A DNA stretch of 64,000 bases from Rhizobium gallicum bv. gallicum R602sp (GCF_000816845.1 NZ_CP006877.1:439501-503500); one strand, 5' to 3'; counted from the stretch's first letter, positions 1 to 9,823 are shown. The notes: generated by a model not told the origin, from the letters alone. Made by a program: numbers and translations.

Positions 1-1
1 T

Positions 2-415
2 GAGCTGGAAAACCTGCAGCGCAAGACACGCTCCTCGGTTGCCGCCGGGAGAACGCCTGCGATCGAACAGATCGATGCCGAGCTGCGAGCCTATTTCGAC
101 GGCCAGTCCGCGAACTTCAAAACCCCTTTGGCGCTCGGCAACAGTACCGCCTTCGAGCGGGTGGTCTGGGCGAAGCTTCGGGAAATTCCTGTCGGAGAAA
201 GACGCGCTTATGGTGATCTGGCCAGGGAAATGGAAAACCCGCAGCTGGTGCGCGCGGTCGGCCGCGCCAACGGCGCAAACCAGCTTGCCATCGTCATCCC
301 CTGCCATCGCGTGGTCGGCGCAGACGGATCACTGACCGGTTATGGTGGCGGGCTCTGGCGCAAGCAATGGCTATTGAAGCACGAAGGAAAAATGCGGCCC
401 AAAGGGGCTGTTTGA
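2..415 (+). CDS. Methylated-DNA-protein-cysteine methyltransferase (Ada/Ogt C-terminal part), 5' truncated by window
   Basis: The frame is open from base 2, so the N-terminus lies outside the window; 137 residues are visible. The signature IPCHRVVG is present at fragment residues 99-106, with the acceptor Cys at about 101, followed by the usual GYGGGLWRK segment. Members of this family repair O6-methylguanine by irreversible transfer of the alkyl group to that Cys. The visible part covers the C-terminal domain and some of the preceding ribonuclease-like domain. It could be the end of a stand-alone Ogt or of a larger Ada with an AraC domain; the window cannot decide. The next gene starts 13 bp downstream, so the two are probably co-transcribed. 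Confidence 0.9.
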   Translation, partial: ELENLQRKTRSSVAAGRTPAIEQIDAELRAYFDGQSANFKTPLALGNSTAFERVVWAKLREIPVGERRAYGDLAREMENPQLVRAVGRANGANQLAIVIPCHRVVGADGSLTGYGGGLWRKQWLLKHEGKMRPKGAV

Positions 416-427
416 GGAGGACGTTCC

Positions 428-1207
428 ATGAACCAGGCGCAAAAGGCGAAGGCGTTCGGCGCATTGCATCAGAAGGGCAATCCGGTCGTCCTCTATAATA
501 TCTGGGATGCTGGCACGGGGAAGGCTGTCAGCGACGCAGGTGCCAAGGCACTGGCGACCGGCAGCTGGTCGGTTGCTGCGGCGCAAGGCTATGCGGACGG
601 CGAAAAAATCCCGCTGGAAGCGCTTGTCGCTACCGTGCGGTCGATCACTGCGGCCAACGACTTGCCTCTCTCCGTCGATTTCGAGGGCGCCTATTCGACC
701 GAGAAAGCGGGAACCGCTGCCAACGCCGCCAGGCTGATTGATGCAGGCGCCGTCGGCATCAATTTCGAGGACCAGGTGGTTGGCGGCAGCGGGCTGCATC
801 CGATCGATGAGCAGGCCGCACGCATCCGCGCCATACGCGAGATGACCGAGGCTAAGGGCATTCCGTTCTTCATCAATGCCCGCACCGACCTGTTCCTCAA
901 GTTCTCCGATCCCGACCGGCATGTTCTGCTGGTGGATGAGGCGATCGAGCGGGCAGCCGCCTATGCAGAGGCTGGCGCCAGCGGCTTTTTTGCGCCGGGA
1001 TTGTCGAACCAGGACCTGATCCGTCGAATGTGCGAAGCGGTTAGGCTGCCGGTCAACATCATGATGCGGCAAGGCGTGCCGGATGTGAAGACCTTGGCAA
1101 AGCTCGGCGTCGGCCGTGTCAGTTATGGGCCGGGACCCTACCGCGCAATGATGGAAAAGCTGAAGGAGGCAGCCGAGGCGGTCTTCGCCGCCGCGGGCCA
1201 AGCTTGA
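428..1207 (+). CDS. Isocitrate lyase/PEP phosphonomutase superfamily protein
   Basis: 259 residues, a single (beta/alpha)8-type domain. The metal-binding acidic motif DFEGAY lies near residue 84, INFEDQ near 111 and NARTD near 152, all typical of the PEP mutase/carboxyvinyl-phosphonate mutase group. The KKCGH catalytic motif of true isocitrate lyase is absent, so glyoxylate-shunt activity is not implied. Family members cleave or rearrange 2-oxo-acid C-C or C-P bonds; the substrate cannot be read from sequence. A strong GAGGAGG ribosome site precedes the ATG, and the gene follows the methyltransferase by 13 bp. It is convergent with argB, their ends lying 1 bp apart. Confidence 0.82.
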   Translation: MNQAQKAKAFGALHQKGNPVVLYNIWDAGTGKAVSDAGAKALATGSWSVAAAQGYADGEKIPLEALVATVRSITAANDLPLSVDFEGAYSTEKAGTAANAARLIDAGAVGINFEDQVVGGSGLHPIDEQAARIRAIREMTEAKGIPFFINARTDLFLKFSDPDRHVLLVDEAIERAAAYAEAGASGFFAPGLSNQDLIRRMCEAVRLPVNIMMRQGVPDVKTLAKLGVGRVSYGPGPYRAMMEKLKEAAEAVFAAAGQA

Positions 1208-1208
1208 A

Positions 1209-2096
1209 TCACGGAACGATCAGCGTTCCGGCGCCGTGTTCGGTGAAGATTTCGAGCAGCACGGAATGGGCCGTCTTGCCGTTCAGGATGACGACGCCCT
1301 GGACGCCGGCCTTGATCGCGTCGATGCAGGTTTCGACCTTCGGGATCATGCCGCCGGAAATCGTGCCGTCGGCGATCAGCGCGTGTGCCTGCGAAACCGA
1401 GAGCTCCTTGATGAGGTTGCCCTGCTTGTCGAGCACGCCTGGAACGTCCGTCAGGAAGAGCAGGCGCGTGGCATTCAGTGCGCCGGCGATAGCGCCTGCG
1501 AAGGTGTCGGCATTGATGTTGTAGGTCGCGCCGTCGCGGCCGGGCGCGACCGGGGCGATGACCGGGATCATTTCCGAACGGGCGAGCAGGTCGAGCAGCG
1601 TACGGTCGACTTCGACGACCTCGCCGACGAAGCCGAGATCGAGCACGCGCTCGATGTTCGAATCCGGGTCCTTGATCTTCTTTTGCGCCTTTTCGGCAAA
1701 GACCATGTTGCCGTCCTTGCCGCAAAGCCCGATCGCCCATTCGCCCGTCTGGTTGATGAGTGCCACGATCTCCTTGTTGATGGAGCCGGCAAGCACCATC
1801 TCGACGATCTCGACTGTCTTGGCGTCGGTGACGCGAAGACCGCCTTCGAACTTCGATTCGATACCCATCTTCGTCAACATCGCGCCGATCTGTGGTCCGC
1901 CGCCGTGGACGACGATCGGATTGACGCCGGATTGCTTCAAAAGCGCAATGTCGCTGGCGAAAGCCTTGCCGAGCTCGGGATTGCCCATAGCATGGCCGCC
2001 GTATTTGACGACTATCGTCTTGTTCTCGTAACGCTGCATGAAAGGCAGCGCCTGTGCGAGAAGGCGTGCTTGGGTTTCGCTTTCGGACTGGTTCAT
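1209..2096 (-). CDS. argB: Acetylglutamate kinase
   Basis: 295 residues, the normal length. It phosphorylates N-acetyl-L-glutamate with ATP, the second step of arginine synthesis, in the cytoplasm. The nucleotide-binding [10 protein letters not shown] (Lys about 31), the substrate loop VVHGGGPQI (about 62-70) and the C-terminal GGMIPK and [11 protein letters not shown] segments place it in the amino-acid kinase family. Starting at the Met before NQSESET gives the N-terminal helix seen in arginine-inhibited, hexameric ArgB enzymes, so feedback inhibition by arginine is likely (family knowledge). In many rhizobia argB directly follows engB; here a three-gene cassette on the other strand separates them. 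Confidence 0.96.
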   Translation of the reverse strand: MNQSESETQARLLAQALPFMQRYENKTIVVKYGGHAMGNPELGKAFASDIALLKQSGVNPIVVHGGGPQIGAMLTKMGIESKFEGGLRVTDAKTVEIVEMVLAGSINKEIVALINQTGEWAIGLCGKDGNMVFAEKAQKKIKDPDSNIERVLDLGFVGEVVEVDRTLLDLLARSEMIPVIAPVAPGRDGATYNINADTFAGAIAGALNATRLLFLTDVPGVLDKQGNLIKELSVSQAHALIADGTISGGMIPKVETCIDAIKAGVQGVVILNGKTAHSVLLEIFTEHGAGTLIVP

Positions 2097-2241
2097 GGCA
2101 TACCCCGCAGAATAGATCGCGGCCTTTTATCTCAAGTTCTTGACAGATGGAATAATGCCATGCGCATTAGTTGCTGTGCCTCTTGTCAATTTGAGCCGGC
2201 CGCCGTTTATTGGCATCGTGTCAAGACAGATGGGCCGCGGC

Positions 2242-2781
2242 ATGACGAGCGAGGAAATCGCGCAATTGATTGGCCGCATCGCCATGGCCGACCGGAAGGC
2301 TTTCGCCGATCTCTACAAGGCGACGAGCCCGAAACTCTTCTCCATATGCCTGCGTATCCTGAACGATCGTATTGAAGCCGAGGAGGCGTTGCAGGAGGTT
2401 TATACAAAGATCTGGCAGCGTTCCGGGGCATACGTGGCCGACCAGGGTACGCCGTCCTCCTGGCTCGCGGCGATTGCCCGCAACCAGGCGATCGATACGT
2501 TGCGGGCGCGAAAGCCTGTCGCCGACGAGTTGAACGGTGAATACGATCTTCCCGATCCTGGCCTCGACCCGGAAAAGCAGGCCGTGCTGTCTGATGAAGG
2601 AAGGCGGATTGACACCTGCATGGAAGAGTTGGAAGCTGATCGGGCGCAGGCGGTGAAGAAAGCCTATGTCGAAGGACTGAGCTATCAGGAACTTGCCGAT
2701 CAGTTTGGCGTTCCGCTGAACACCATGCGGACATGGCTGCGGCGCAGCCTTTTGAAGCTGAGAGAGTGCATGGAGCGATGA
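2242..2781 (+). CDS. ECF-family RNA polymerase sigma factor (SigK-like)
   Basis: 179 residues from the ATG chosen here. Longer in-frame starts exist at 2140 and 2230, but the preceding residues (PLVNLSRPPF) look non-coding. Region 2 (DRKAFADLYKATSPKLF, EEALQEVYTKIW) and region 4 (QAVKKAYVEGLSYQELADQF, MRTWLRRSLLKLRECM) are clear, and no extra domain is present. It should direct RNA polymerase to a small regulon when released from its anti-sigma partner. Its stop overlaps the partner's start (ATGA at 2778), giving translational coupling. The neighbours, an RskA-type protein and a fasciclin, match the SigK-RskA-MPB70/83 logic known from mycobacteria, which supports the SigK-like call. Confidence 0.9.
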   Translation: MTSEEIAQLIGRIAMADRKAFADLYKATSPKLFSICLRILNDRIEAEEALQEVYTKIWQRSGAYVADQGTPSSWLAAIARNQAIDTLRARKPVADELNGEYDLPDPGLDPEKQAVLSDEGRRIDTCMEELEADRAQAVKKAYVEGLSYQELADQFGVPLNTMRTWLRRSLLKLRECMER

Positions 2782-3500
2782 CATCGCCGGATCAAAGCAA
2801 GGGAGGCCGCTCCCGTGATGAAGTGCTCGCCGGCGAGTACGTGCTTGGTGTTCTTTCGTTTCAGGATCGCCGGGTGGTCGAGGAGCGCATGCGCCGGGAC
2901 CGCCAGTTTGCCGCAATCGTCAGCCGCTGGGAAACGAACCTCTCTGCTTTCAACGACGAGTATGAAGTGGCCGCGAGCCCGGGCCGGGAGACCTTCAAGC
3001 AGATCGAGGCACGCCTTTTCGGCGAACCGGAGCTTTCGCGGTCCTTTTCGCGCGGCCTTTGGAATTCCGCCGTCTTCTGGCGCTCTCTGACCTTCGCTTC
3101 GCTGGTCGTCGCGATCGGAGCCATTGTTTTCGCCTCCGGCAACGTTCCACCGCCGAAAGGCCAATCGCTACTGGTTGCCGAATTGTCGTCCGCCGACAGG
3201 CAGGTCAATCTGCTTGCCTCTTACGACGTCCAAAGCGGCCGCGTCCGCATCGTTCCTGTTGCGGCGGGCGGGACTGAGAAAAAATCACTGGAGCTCTGGC
3301 TGGTGCCGGGAAGCGGCAATCCAAAATCGCTCGGCATTTTCCAGTCGGATGAAGATGGCGAGCTTGTCATTCCTGCCGACCTGCGCGGCGGCATTGCCGA
3401 CGGTACGACGCTCGCCGTCAGCCTCGAGCCTTTTGGCGGTTCGACGACCGGCGCCCCGACAGGACCGGTTGTCGCCAGTGGCACCACGCATCGCCGCTAA
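2778..3500 (+). CDS. RskA-type membrane anti-sigma factor
   Basis: 240 residues. The cytoplasmic N-terminus (about 1-95, including LAGEYVLGVLSFQDRR) is the sigma-binding, zinc-less anti-sigma fold. One membrane segment follows at about 98-120 (FASLVVAIGAIVFAS). The extracytoplasmic domain has the RskA features LELWLVPGSGNPKSLG and DGTTLAVSLEPFGGS near the C-terminus. Such proteins hold the sigma factor at the membrane until regulated proteolysis frees it. The start overlaps the sigma stop by 4 bp; an upstream in-frame ATG at 2733 lies inside the sigma gene and is rejected. The inducing signal is not evident. Confidence 0.9.
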   Translation: MTSPDQSKGGRSRDEVLAGEYVLGVLSFQDRRVVEERMRRDRQFAAIVSRWETNLSAFNDEYEVAASPGRETFKQIEARLFGEPELSRSFSRGLWNSAVFWRSLTFASLVVAIGAIVFASGNVPPPKGQSLLVAELSSADRQVNLLASYDVQSGRVRIVPVAAGGTEKKSLELWLVPGSGNPKSLGIFQSDEDGELVIPADLRGGIADGTTLAVSLEPFGGSTTGAPTGPVVASGTTHRR

Positions 3501-3608
3501 AATATTGTCTCCTCTGAAACTCTTTTCGCATCCCCTCGTACATCTCGGTGTCCGGGCGGGCCGAGGCATTCCGCACGCGAACCGGCGCCGGACGTGAGGA
3601 GGATGATC

Positions 3609-4166
3609 ATGATGAAGCGAGCTTTGCGCACCATTGCGCTCGCCACTGCCGTATCCACAATCGCTTTTGCTGTGCAGGCCGCCAACCCCATTGTGGGTGG
3701 CGCTCCGATGTTCCCGACGAGGAACATCATCGACAATGCCGTCAACTCGAAGGACCACACCACGCTGGTCGCGGCTGTGAAGGCAGGCGGGCTTGTCGGC
3801 ACGCTCGAAGGCAAAGGTCCGTTCACGGTTTTCGCACCGACGAACGAGGCTTTCGCCGCCCTGCCGAAGGGCACGGTCGAGACGCTTCTCAAGCCGGAAA
3901 ACAAGGCCGCGCTCGTCAAGGTACTGACCTGCCACATGGTTGCAGCAGATACGATGGCGACGGCCGTTGCCAAAATGATCAAGGACGATGGCGGCGAGCA
4001 CGACATCAAGACAGTGGGCGGCTGCGTGCTGAAAGCCAAGGAAAGCATGGGCAAGATCACGCTGACCGATGAAATGGGAGGCACGGCACGTGTGACGATC
4101 GCCGACGTCAAGCAGTCGAACGGCGTAATCCATGTCGTCGACAAGGTGCTTCTGCCCAAGACGTGA
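3609..4166 (+). CDS. Secreted fasciclin (FAS1) domain protein
   Basis: About 185 residues. A signal peptide (LRTIALATAVSTIAFAVQA) is followed by one FAS1 domain with the H1-like stretch GPFTVFAPTNEAFAALPKG and the H2-like ITLTDEMGG...VHVVDKVLLP end. FAS1 proteins act in adhesion outside the membrane; rhizobial relatives (Nex18) are linked to nodulation, from family knowledge only. Four in-frame starts lie together at 3594, 3603, 3609 and 3612. The GAGGAGG at 3596-3602 gives proper spacing only for 3609 or 3612. Lying 108 bp after the anti-sigma gene, it is the likely target of the sigma factor. Confidence 0.9.
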   Translation: MMKRALRTIALATAVSTIAFAVQAANPIVGGAPMFPTRNIIDNAVNSKDHTTLVAAVKAGGLVGTLEGKGPFTVFAPTNEAFAALPKGTVETLLKPENKAALVKVLTCHMVAADTMATAVAKMIKDDGGEHDIKTVGGCVLKAKESMGKITLTDEMGGTARVTIADVKQSNGVIHVVDKVLLPKT

Positions 4167-4185
4167 TGGAGGATCCAAGGGCGAA

Positions 4186-4215
4186 GGAGGGGGGCGCCTG
4201 CGGGCGCCTCCCTTC
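4186..4215. terminator. Bidirectional intrinsic terminator between fasciclin gene and engB
   Basis: A GC-rich hairpin with arms GGCGCC/GGCGCC around a TGCG loop, extended by GGAGG against CCTCC pairs, sits exactly between two convergent stop codons. No long T-run is present on either side, so termination strength is uncertain. Confidence 0.55.
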
Positions 4216-4870
4216 AATTCCAGTTCTTGATCTCGACCGTTTCGGCAATGGCTTGGCGCAACTCATCCAATCCCTCGCTCTTCTCGGAAGAGGTGGCAAT
4301 CACGAATGGGAAGGCCGCCGGACGCTTTTTGATCTTCTCCGCCGTTTCTGCGAGCAGCTTGGCGACCGCGGGCGGCTTGATCTTGTCGGTTTTGGTGAGA
4401 ACGATCTGGTAGGAAACGGCGGCCTTGTCGAGCAGGCTCAGAACGTCATCGTCGTTCTTCTTGATTCCATGGCGGCTGTCGATAAGCACGTAGACGCGCT
4501 TCAGCGTAGCGCGGCCGCGCAGATAATCGAACACGAGTTTCGTCCAGGCGTCGACCTGGTCTTTCGGCGCCTGCGCATAACCGTAGCCTGGCATATCGAC
4601 GAGCGCCATCGGCGGCAGGTCGCCACCCTCGCCGGAATAACCCTCGGGAACGAAGTAGTTCAGCTCCTGCGTCCGGCCCGGCGTATTCGAGGTACGCGCC
4701 AGTCCCTTGTGTCCGACAAGCGCATTGATGAGCGACGACTTGCCGACATTCGAGCGTCCGGCGAATGCCACTTCCAGCGGCCCTTCCGGTGGCAGGAACT
4801 TCATGGAAGGCACGCCGCGGATGAAGATCCACGGCCGCCCGAAGAGTGGCTTTTCGTTGTTTTGCGTCAT
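4214..4870 (-). CDS. engB: Ribosome biogenesis GTP-binding protein YsxC/EngB
   Basis: 218 residues. G1 GRSNVGKSS at about 38-46, G2 TPGRTQ, G3 DMPGYGYA and G4 TKTDK are all present in order. EngB (YihA/YsxC) is an essential GTPase acting in late assembly of the large ribosomal subunit. The N-terminal extension with [13 protein letters not shown] is normal for alphaproteobacterial members. It lies downstream of yidC as in other rhizobia, but a terminator after yidC and a 142-bp gap suggest it also has its own promoter. Confidence 0.96.
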   Translation of the reverse strand: MTQNNEKPLFGRPWIFIRGVPSMKFLPPEGPLEVAFAGRSNVGKSSLINALVGHKGLARTSNTPGRTQELNYFVPEGYSGEGGDLPPMALVDMPGYGYAQAPKDQVDAWTKLVFDYLRGRATLKRVYVLIDSRHGIKKNDDDVLSLLDKAAVSYQIVLTKTDKIKPPAVAKLLAETAEKIKKRPAAFPFVIATSSEKSEGLDELRQAIAETVEIKNWN

Positions 4871-4974
4871 TCCGCTTTTCCAGCGCGTCCTAATCCATTG
4901 CGCATAAGGGATTCAGGTTTCGCATGATTTTGTCAACCAACGGTCCCGATGGGCCCTCATTGAAAACAGGTTGC

Positions 4975-5006
4975 CGAAAAGAAAAAGCCCCGCCGAAGCG
5001 AGGCTT
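4975..5006 (-). terminator. Intrinsic terminator after yidC
   Basis: On the minus strand AAGCCTCGC-TTCG-GCGGGGCTT forms a 9-bp stem (one T-G pair) with a TTCG tetraloop, followed by TTTTTCTTTT. It lies 7 bp beyond the yidC stop codon and should separate rpmH-rnpA-yidC from engB. Confidence 0.85.
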
Positions 5007-5012
5007 CCTCAT

Positions 5013-6806
5013 TCATTTCGATGGCGCCGGTTTTCGCCGGAACAAGCCCTTGAGATTGTCGAAGAGCTCGATCTTCACACCGTGGCGGCGCATGATTACC
5101 CCCTGCTGAATAACGGAGAGCGTATTGTTCCAAGCCCAGTAGATGACGAGGCCGGCCGGGAAGCTTGCCAGCATGAAGGTAAAGACCAGCGGCATCCAGT
5201 TGAAGATCATCGCCTGCGTTGGGTCGGGGGGCGTCGGGTTCATGCGCATCTGCACGAACATCGTCACACCCATTATCAGCGGCCATACGCCGAGATGGAG
5301 CAGGGCGGGCGCTTCGAAGGGGAGCAAGCCGAAGAGGTTGACGATCGTGGTCGGATCGGGGGCCGAGAGGTCCTGAATCCAGCCGAAGAACGGCGCATGC
5401 CGCATTTCGATCGTGATGTAGATGACCTTGTAGAGCGCGAAGAAGACCGGAATCTGCAAGGCGATCGGCCAGCAGCCGGCAATCGGATTGATCTTCTCTT
5501 CCTTGTAGAGCTGCATCATCGCCTGCTGCAGGCCCATTCGGTCGTCGCCGAATTTGGCTTTGAGCTCTTCCATCTTCGGCTGCACGCGCTTCATGTTCGC
5601 CATCGAAGCGTACTGCTTGCTGGCGAGCGGGAAGAACAGCCCCTTGACGACGATCGTCGTCAACAGGATCGCGACGCCGAAATTGCCGAAGTAGCGGAAG
5701 AAGAAATCCATCAGCTTGAACATCGGCTTGGTGATGAAATAGAACCAGCCCCAGTCGATCAGGCGGTCGAAGCGCGGGATCTGGTAGGACGCCTCGTAGC
5801 CGTCGATGACCGGAACTTCCTTGGCTCCGGCAAAGACGAGGTTCTTGAGTTCGATCGACTGTCCGGGAGCAACCGTTACGGCGTCTTCCTTATAGTCGGC
5901 CTGATAGCGCGGCTGGCCATCGGTGAAATGCGAGAAGCGAGCCTCATACGCCGATTTCTGCGGCGGCACGATCGTTGCGGCCCAGTACTTGTCGGTGATG
6001 CCAAGCCAGCCGCCGGTGGACTTGGCTGGCGTGACGGCTTCCTCCTCGACGGCAGAGTACTTGCTCTCGACCAGGCCGTCGCCGATGACGCCGATGAAGC
6101 CCTCGTGCAGGACGTAGACGGAGGGCGTCGTCGGCTTGTTGTAGCGGGTAACGCGCCCGTAGGACGAAATGGAAGCCGGAGTGCTTCCGCTGTTCGTCAC
6201 CTTGTCCGTGACGGTGAACATGTAGCGGTCGTCGACCGAAATCGTACGCGCAAAGGTCAGGCCCTTGTCATTGGTATAGGTCAGCGTCACCGGTGACTTG
6301 TCGGTGAGCTTGGCGCCTTCCGGCGCCGTCCATACGGTCGACGGACCGGGAACCGTTCCGGTCTGGTCACTGCCGATATAGCCGAGTTCGGTGAAGTAGC
6401 CGTCCTTGGTGTCAGCCGGCGAGAAAAGCGTAATGATCGGGCTGCTCTTGTCGACCGTCTCGTGATAACCTTTGAGCTTCAGGTCGTCGAGGCGGGCACC
6501 TGCCAGGTTGACGGAGCCAGAGAGCGCTTCCGTGTCGATGGCGATGCGCGGCGCCTTTGCAAGCGCTTCCTCGCGCGTTGCGGTCGCTGCAGGCTGGCCG
6601 GTCGGCGCGGCGCCACTTGTGTGCGGTGCGGGCTGGCCGCCTGCAGCAGGAGCCTGTGTCTGCTCGCTCTGCTGCTGCGCTTTCTGGGCTTCCTGCGCCT
6701 TGCGCTGAGCCTCGATGCGCGGGTTCATGTAAAGAAACTGCCAGCCAAGAACGATCAGCACCGAGAGAGCGATCGCAATGAAATAATTGCGGTTGTTTTG
6801 CATCAT
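5013..6806 (-). CDS. yidC: Membrane protein insertase YidC
   Basis: 597 residues, the full Gram-negative length. It inserts and folds inner-membrane proteins with or without SecYEG. The N-terminal anchor ([22 protein letters not shown]) is followed by a low-complexity Gln/Ala/Pro linker, then the periplasmic beta-sandwich domain (about 90-360). The conserved five-helix insertase domain begins near [21 protein letters not shown] and ends with [23 protein letters not shown]. The C-terminus is basic (RRKPAPSK). The start overlaps the rnpA stop by 4 bp, so translation is coupled. Confidence 0.97.
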   Translation of the reverse strand: MMQNNRNYFIAIALSVLIVLGWQFLYMNPRIEAQRKAQEAQKAQQQSEQTQAPAAGGQPAPHTSGAAPTGQPAATATREEALAKAPRIAIDTEALSGSVNLAGARLDDLKLKGYHETVDKSSPIITLFSPADTKDGYFTELGYIGSDQTGTVPGPSTVWTAPEGAKLTDKSPVTLTYTNDKGLTFARTISVDDRYMFTVTDKVTNSGSTPASISSYGRVTRYNKPTTPSVYVLHEGFIGVIGDGLVESKYSAVEEEAVTPAKSTGGWLGITDKYWAATIVPPQKSAYEARFSHFTDGQPRYQADYKEDAVTVAPGQSIELKNLVFAGAKEVPVIDGYEASYQIPRFDRLIDWGWFYFITKPMFKLMDFFFRYFGNFGVAILLTTIVVKGLFFPLASKQYASMANMKRVQPKMEELKAKFGDDRMGLQQAMMQLYKEEKINPIAGCWPIALQIPVFFALYKVIYITIEMRHAPFFGWIQDLSAPDPTTIVNLFGLLPFEAPALLHLGVWPLIMGVTMFVQMRMNPTPPDPTQAMIFNWMPLVFTFMLASFPAGLVIYWAWNNTLSVIQQGVIMRRHGVKIELFDNLKGLFRRKPAPSK

Positions 6807-7201
6807 ACGTTCCTGGGGCGTCCGTCGGAGGATCGCCTGTGTTTCGGCTTGTTTTCGACGCGTGCCTTAAGCTCCGCGCTCAATTCCTTGAAGGATGCCG
6901 TCAGGCAGTCTCTTCGCGCGACAACCACATAGTCGTGTCCGGGCTGCATTGCAAACCCCACATGAAGTCGCACCGCCTCTTTGAGGCGGCGGCGCATGCG
7001 GTTCCGTTCGACCGCGTTGCCATGTTTTTTTGTGACGGTGAAGCCGACGCGGGCTTCGGTTTCGGGCTCTTTCCGGTCGAGAACCTCGAGCAGGAAGAGG
7101 CCACCCTTGCGCTTTTCGCCGTTGCGGACAGCAAGAAACTGCGGGCGGCTTTTCAACCGCCCTGCAGTGTTTTTTTCAGTGGTCGTCAATTCGCCCGCCA
7201 T
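6803..7201 (-). CDS. rnpA: Ribonuclease P protein component
   Basis: 132 residues. The protein assists the catalytic RNA of RNase P in tRNA 5' maturation. The signature [13 protein letters not shown] (about residues 70-82) is the diagnostic RNR motif, with the preceding [14 protein letters not shown] strand. The very basic composition is typical. It lies 21 bp downstream of rpmH, the almost universal order, and overlaps yidC by 4 bp. Confidence 0.96.
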   Translation of the reverse strand: MAGELTTTEKNTAGRLKSRPQFLAVRNGEKRKGGLFLLEVLDRKEPETEARVGFTVTKKHGNAVERNRMRRRLKEAVRLHVGFAMQPGHDYVVVARRDCLTASFKELSAELKARVENKPKHRRSSDGRPRNV

Positions 7202-7222
7202 CTGTTATCGGGCACTCCGGCC

Positions 7223-7357
7223 TTAGGCCGAAAGACGCTTGCGGCCACGCGCGCGGCGGGCAACGATGACCTTGCGGCCGCCCTTGGTAGCCATACGCGC
7301 ACGGAAACCGTGGCGGCGCTTGCGGACAAGCTTCGATGGTTGGTAGGTACGCTTCAT
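7223..7357 (-). CDS. rpmH: 50S ribosomal protein L34
   Basis: 44 residues: begins [20 protein letters not shown] and ends RGRKRLSA. This short gene is read directly from the complementary strand, with ATG at 7357-7355 and TAA at 7225-7223. Length, extreme Arg/Lys content and the TYQPS...[10 protein letters not shown] core are unmistakable L34. It heads the rpmH-rnpA-yidC operon, driven by the strong promoter about 110 bp upstream. Confidence 0.97.
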   Translation of the reverse strand: MKRTYQPSKLVRKRRHGFRARMATKGGRKVIVARRARGRKRLSA

Positions 7358-7809
7358 TTATTTAAACACCGCGGAGTGCGGCCCTTCTTGAATTTGCATA
7401 TTGCAAGGAGCGTTGTTTTTCGAACGGGCGAGGCCAAAGACCGAAGTGACCGAACGTGCGGCGGCTTATACGGATGAAGCCTCAAGAAGTCAATTATCGC
7501 CCGGTGATTCATCGGCCAGCCGTTTTAGGACTGTAAAAATTCGCATTATGGTATTAACTATTGCGCCCAACACGGCGACAGGTTGAATTTTGCCGGTTTT
7601 GCCTTGATGGGCATGCCATCGGTGATGTTTTTACTCAGGTTTATGCAATTTATGCGAATAACGCCGTCGATGGCGGATAATATGGGTAATTTTTTGGAGT
7701 ACTAAACCATCGCATTCGAAATGTAACATTAAGACATTTAGCCGATCTTCATTCTATCGGCTGGGAATTTGCTTTCCAGACTGTCGTTAGTCCCTCAGGA
7801 GGCATTCCG
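7358..7809. other. Divergent intergenic region rpmH / chemoreceptor
   Basis: About 450 bp, clearly more AT-rich in its right half. It holds the rpmH promoter on the minus strand and must hold the promoter of the chemoreceptor gene on the plus strand. I see no convincing open frame or RNA gene in it, and no promoter match good enough to name for the chemoreceptor. Confidence 0.5.
7465..7493 (-). promoter_or_regulatory. rpmH promoter: Sigma-70 promoter of rpmH-rnpA-yidC
   Basis: On the minus strand TTGACT (7493-7488) is separated by exactly 17 bp from TATAAG (7470-7465). Both hexamers match the housekeeping consensus closely. The start site would fall near 7458, leaving a leader of about 100 nt before rpmH. 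Confidence 0.75.
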
Positions 7810-9807
7810 TTGAAAATCCGCGGCAAGATCAATTTGCTCGTTTCCGTTATGGCAGCTGTCGCCCTTGTTATTGGTGCAACCGCCCTTGTTGCCATGAACG
7901 AGTACAACAACAAATTCAGCGCCTATAAGAGTGCCTCACAGCGTGCCTATGCTGGCGAGCGGCTCAACCGCTTCGTGACGGCGACAGTTATGGAAGCCCG
8001 CGGCATCTACGCGGCGAAGGAAATCAAGGATACCGGCAACTTCGCCAAGGGACTGATGGCGAATCTCGATGAGATCGACAAGGTCATCGCCGGATGGACG
8101 CCGCTCGTTCCCGAGAGCCAGAAGGAAAGCTTCGCAAAGCTCGTCGAGCGAGCCAAGGAATTCCGCACCTTCCGCACCGAAACGGTCCGTCTCGGCACTG
8201 AAGTCGGACCGGCAGCCGCCAACACCCAAGGCAACAATGAAGCCAACCGCGCGAACCGAAAGGCCTTCCAGGCCGAGATCGATGCGATCGTAAAGACCGA
8301 CAAGGCCGAGCTGCAGGCCGTCGATGCCGAGATCGAAGCCTTCCGTGCTTCGCTGTTCTGGCTCGTGCTTGCCATTGCCGGCGTCGGCATTTCGACAGGC
8401 GTCGGTATGGGCGTTTACATCGGCACCAATCATCTCAGTCGTCCGATCAAGCGCGTAACGACCGCCATCAATGAAGTCGCCAACGGCAATTTCGACGCGG
8501 ATGTGCCCTATGCCGGCCGTAAGGACGAGATCGGCGAGATGGCTGCCGCCGTCGCCGTCTTCAAGGAAAACGGCTTGGCCATCAAGCGCCTGCATGCGCA
8601 GGAAGCGGCCATGCGCACCAAGAGCGACGACCTGCAGTCGAGCATGTCTGTGGTGGTCGCTGCCGCGGCTGCTGGTGATTTCAGCCGCCGTATCGAGAAG
8701 GACTATGAGGACGAGAATCTCAATCAGTTCGCAGGCAATATCAACACGCTGCTTTCGAGCGTCGATGCCGGCGTCGGCGAAACCCGCCGCGTCATTGCAA
8801 GTCTTGCGGATGGCGATCTGACACAGACCATGCGCGGCGACTTCCAGGGTGCCTTCGCCGAGTTGCAGCAGAACGTCAACAACACGTTCCAGACGCTGCA
8901 GACGACCATGCTCGAGATCCGCGAGACCACCGAAGCGATCAACGGCAACACCAACGAGCTCCGCGTTGCCAGTGACGATCTCTCCAGGCGCACGGAACAG
9001 CAGGCGGCGGCCCTCGAGCAGACCTCCGCAGCCCTCGACGAGATCACGGCCGTCGTGCAGAACTCGACGGAACGGGCGCAGGAAGCCAGCATCATGGTCT
9101 CGGAAGCGAAGGATGATGCCGGCCGCTCCGGCGTCGTCGTCCGCAACGCGGTCGATGCCATGGGCCGCATCGAGCAGGCATCGCGCGAAATCAGCCAGAT
9201 CATCAACGTAATCGACGAGATTGCTTTCCAGACCAACCTTCTCGCACTGAACGCCGGCGTCGAGGCGGCACGCGCCGGGGAAGCAGGCAAGGGCTTTGCC
9301 GTCGTCGCGCAGGAGGTTCGCGAGCTCGCCCAGCGCTCGGCAACGGCCGCAAAGGACATCAAGGCGCTCATCACCAAGTCCGGCGATGAGGTTCACGTCG
9401 GTGTGAAGCTGGTGCAGGCAACCGGCGAGGCGCTTGGCGAGATCGAAACCCGCGTCATCGCGATCAACGATCATATTCACTCGATCGCGACGGCGGCCAA
9501 GGAGCAATCGACCGGCCTCAAGGAGGTCAACACCGCCATAAACCAGATGGACCAGGTGACGCAGCAGAATGCGGCGATGGTCGAGGAAACCTCGGCTGCG
9601 ACCCACAAGCTCTCCGTAGAAGCCGACGGTCTCGTCAACCTTATTGCCCATTTCAGGATTTCGAATGCTGCTGCAGCGCCGCTCGCCGTTGCCCGCCGCG
9701 AAGAACACCGCCCGGTTGCCTCCCCGGCGCGCCGCGTGATGAAGACCGTCTCGCGGGCCTTCAACGGCAACGCGGCGGTTGCCGCGCAGAATTGGGAAGA
9801 ATTCTGA
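7810..9807 (+). CDS. Methyl-accepting chemotaxis protein with C-terminal CheR-docking pentapeptide
   Basis: 665 residues. Start is TTG at 7810, set by AGGAGG eight bases upstream. TM1 is at about 6-28 and TM2 about 182-206, bracketing a roughly 150-residue periplasmic helical sensor region. HAMP domains follow ([20 protein letters not shown], then a second linker near [16 protein letters not shown]). The signalling hairpin [20 protein letters not shown] is at about 474-493. The protein ends in NWEEF, matching the NWETF-type CheR/CheB tether of high-abundance receptors, so it can probably recruit its own methylation enzymes. The ligand is unknown. No che genes are nearby. Confidence 0.95.
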   Translation: MKIRGKINLLVSVMAAVALVIGATALVAMNEYNNKFSAYKSASQRAYAGERLNRFVTATVMEARGIYAAKEIKDTGNFAKGLMANLDEIDKVIAGWTPLVPESQKESFAKLVERAKEFRTFRTETVRLGTEVGPAAANTQGNNEANRANRKAFQAEIDAIVKTDKAELQAVDAEIEAFRASLFWLVLAIAGVGISTGVGMGVYIGTNHLSRPIKRVTTAINEVANGNFDADVPYAGRKDEIGEMAAAVAVFKENGLAIKRLHAQEAAMRTKSDDLQSSMSVVVAAAAAGDFSRRIEKDYEDENLNQFAGNINTLLSSVDAGVGETRRVIASLADGDLTQTMRGDFQGAFAELQQNVNNTFQTLQTTMLEIRETTEAINGNTNELRVASDDLSRRTEQQAAALEQTSAALDEITAVVQNSTERAQEASIMVSEAKDDAGRSGVVVRNAVDAMGRIEQASREISQIINVIDEIAFQTNLLALNAGVEAARAGEAGKGFAVVAQEVRELAQRSATAAKDIKALITKSGDEVHVGVKLVQATGEALGEIETRVIAINDHIHSIATAAKEQSTGLKEVNTAINQMDQVTQQNAAMVEETSAATHKLSVEADGLVNLIAHFRISNAAAAPLAVARREEHRPVASPARRVMKTVSRAFNGNAAVAAQNWEEF

Positions 9808-9823
9808 GTATCGTCGACAGTCG

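Noticed and set aside
53..335. Overlapping plus-strand frame from base 39 in the first 335 bases
   Set aside because: The methyltransferase frame, open from base 2 and with IPCHRVVG, explains this stretch.
371..1201. Long minus-strand frame opposite the PEP-mutase-like gene
   Set aside because: Shadow frame: no family resemblance, no ribosome site, and it lies antisense to a clear gene.
1236..2375. 379-codon plus-strand frame across argB
   Set aside because: Antisense to argB with His/Asp/Arg-rich composition typical of high-GC shadows.
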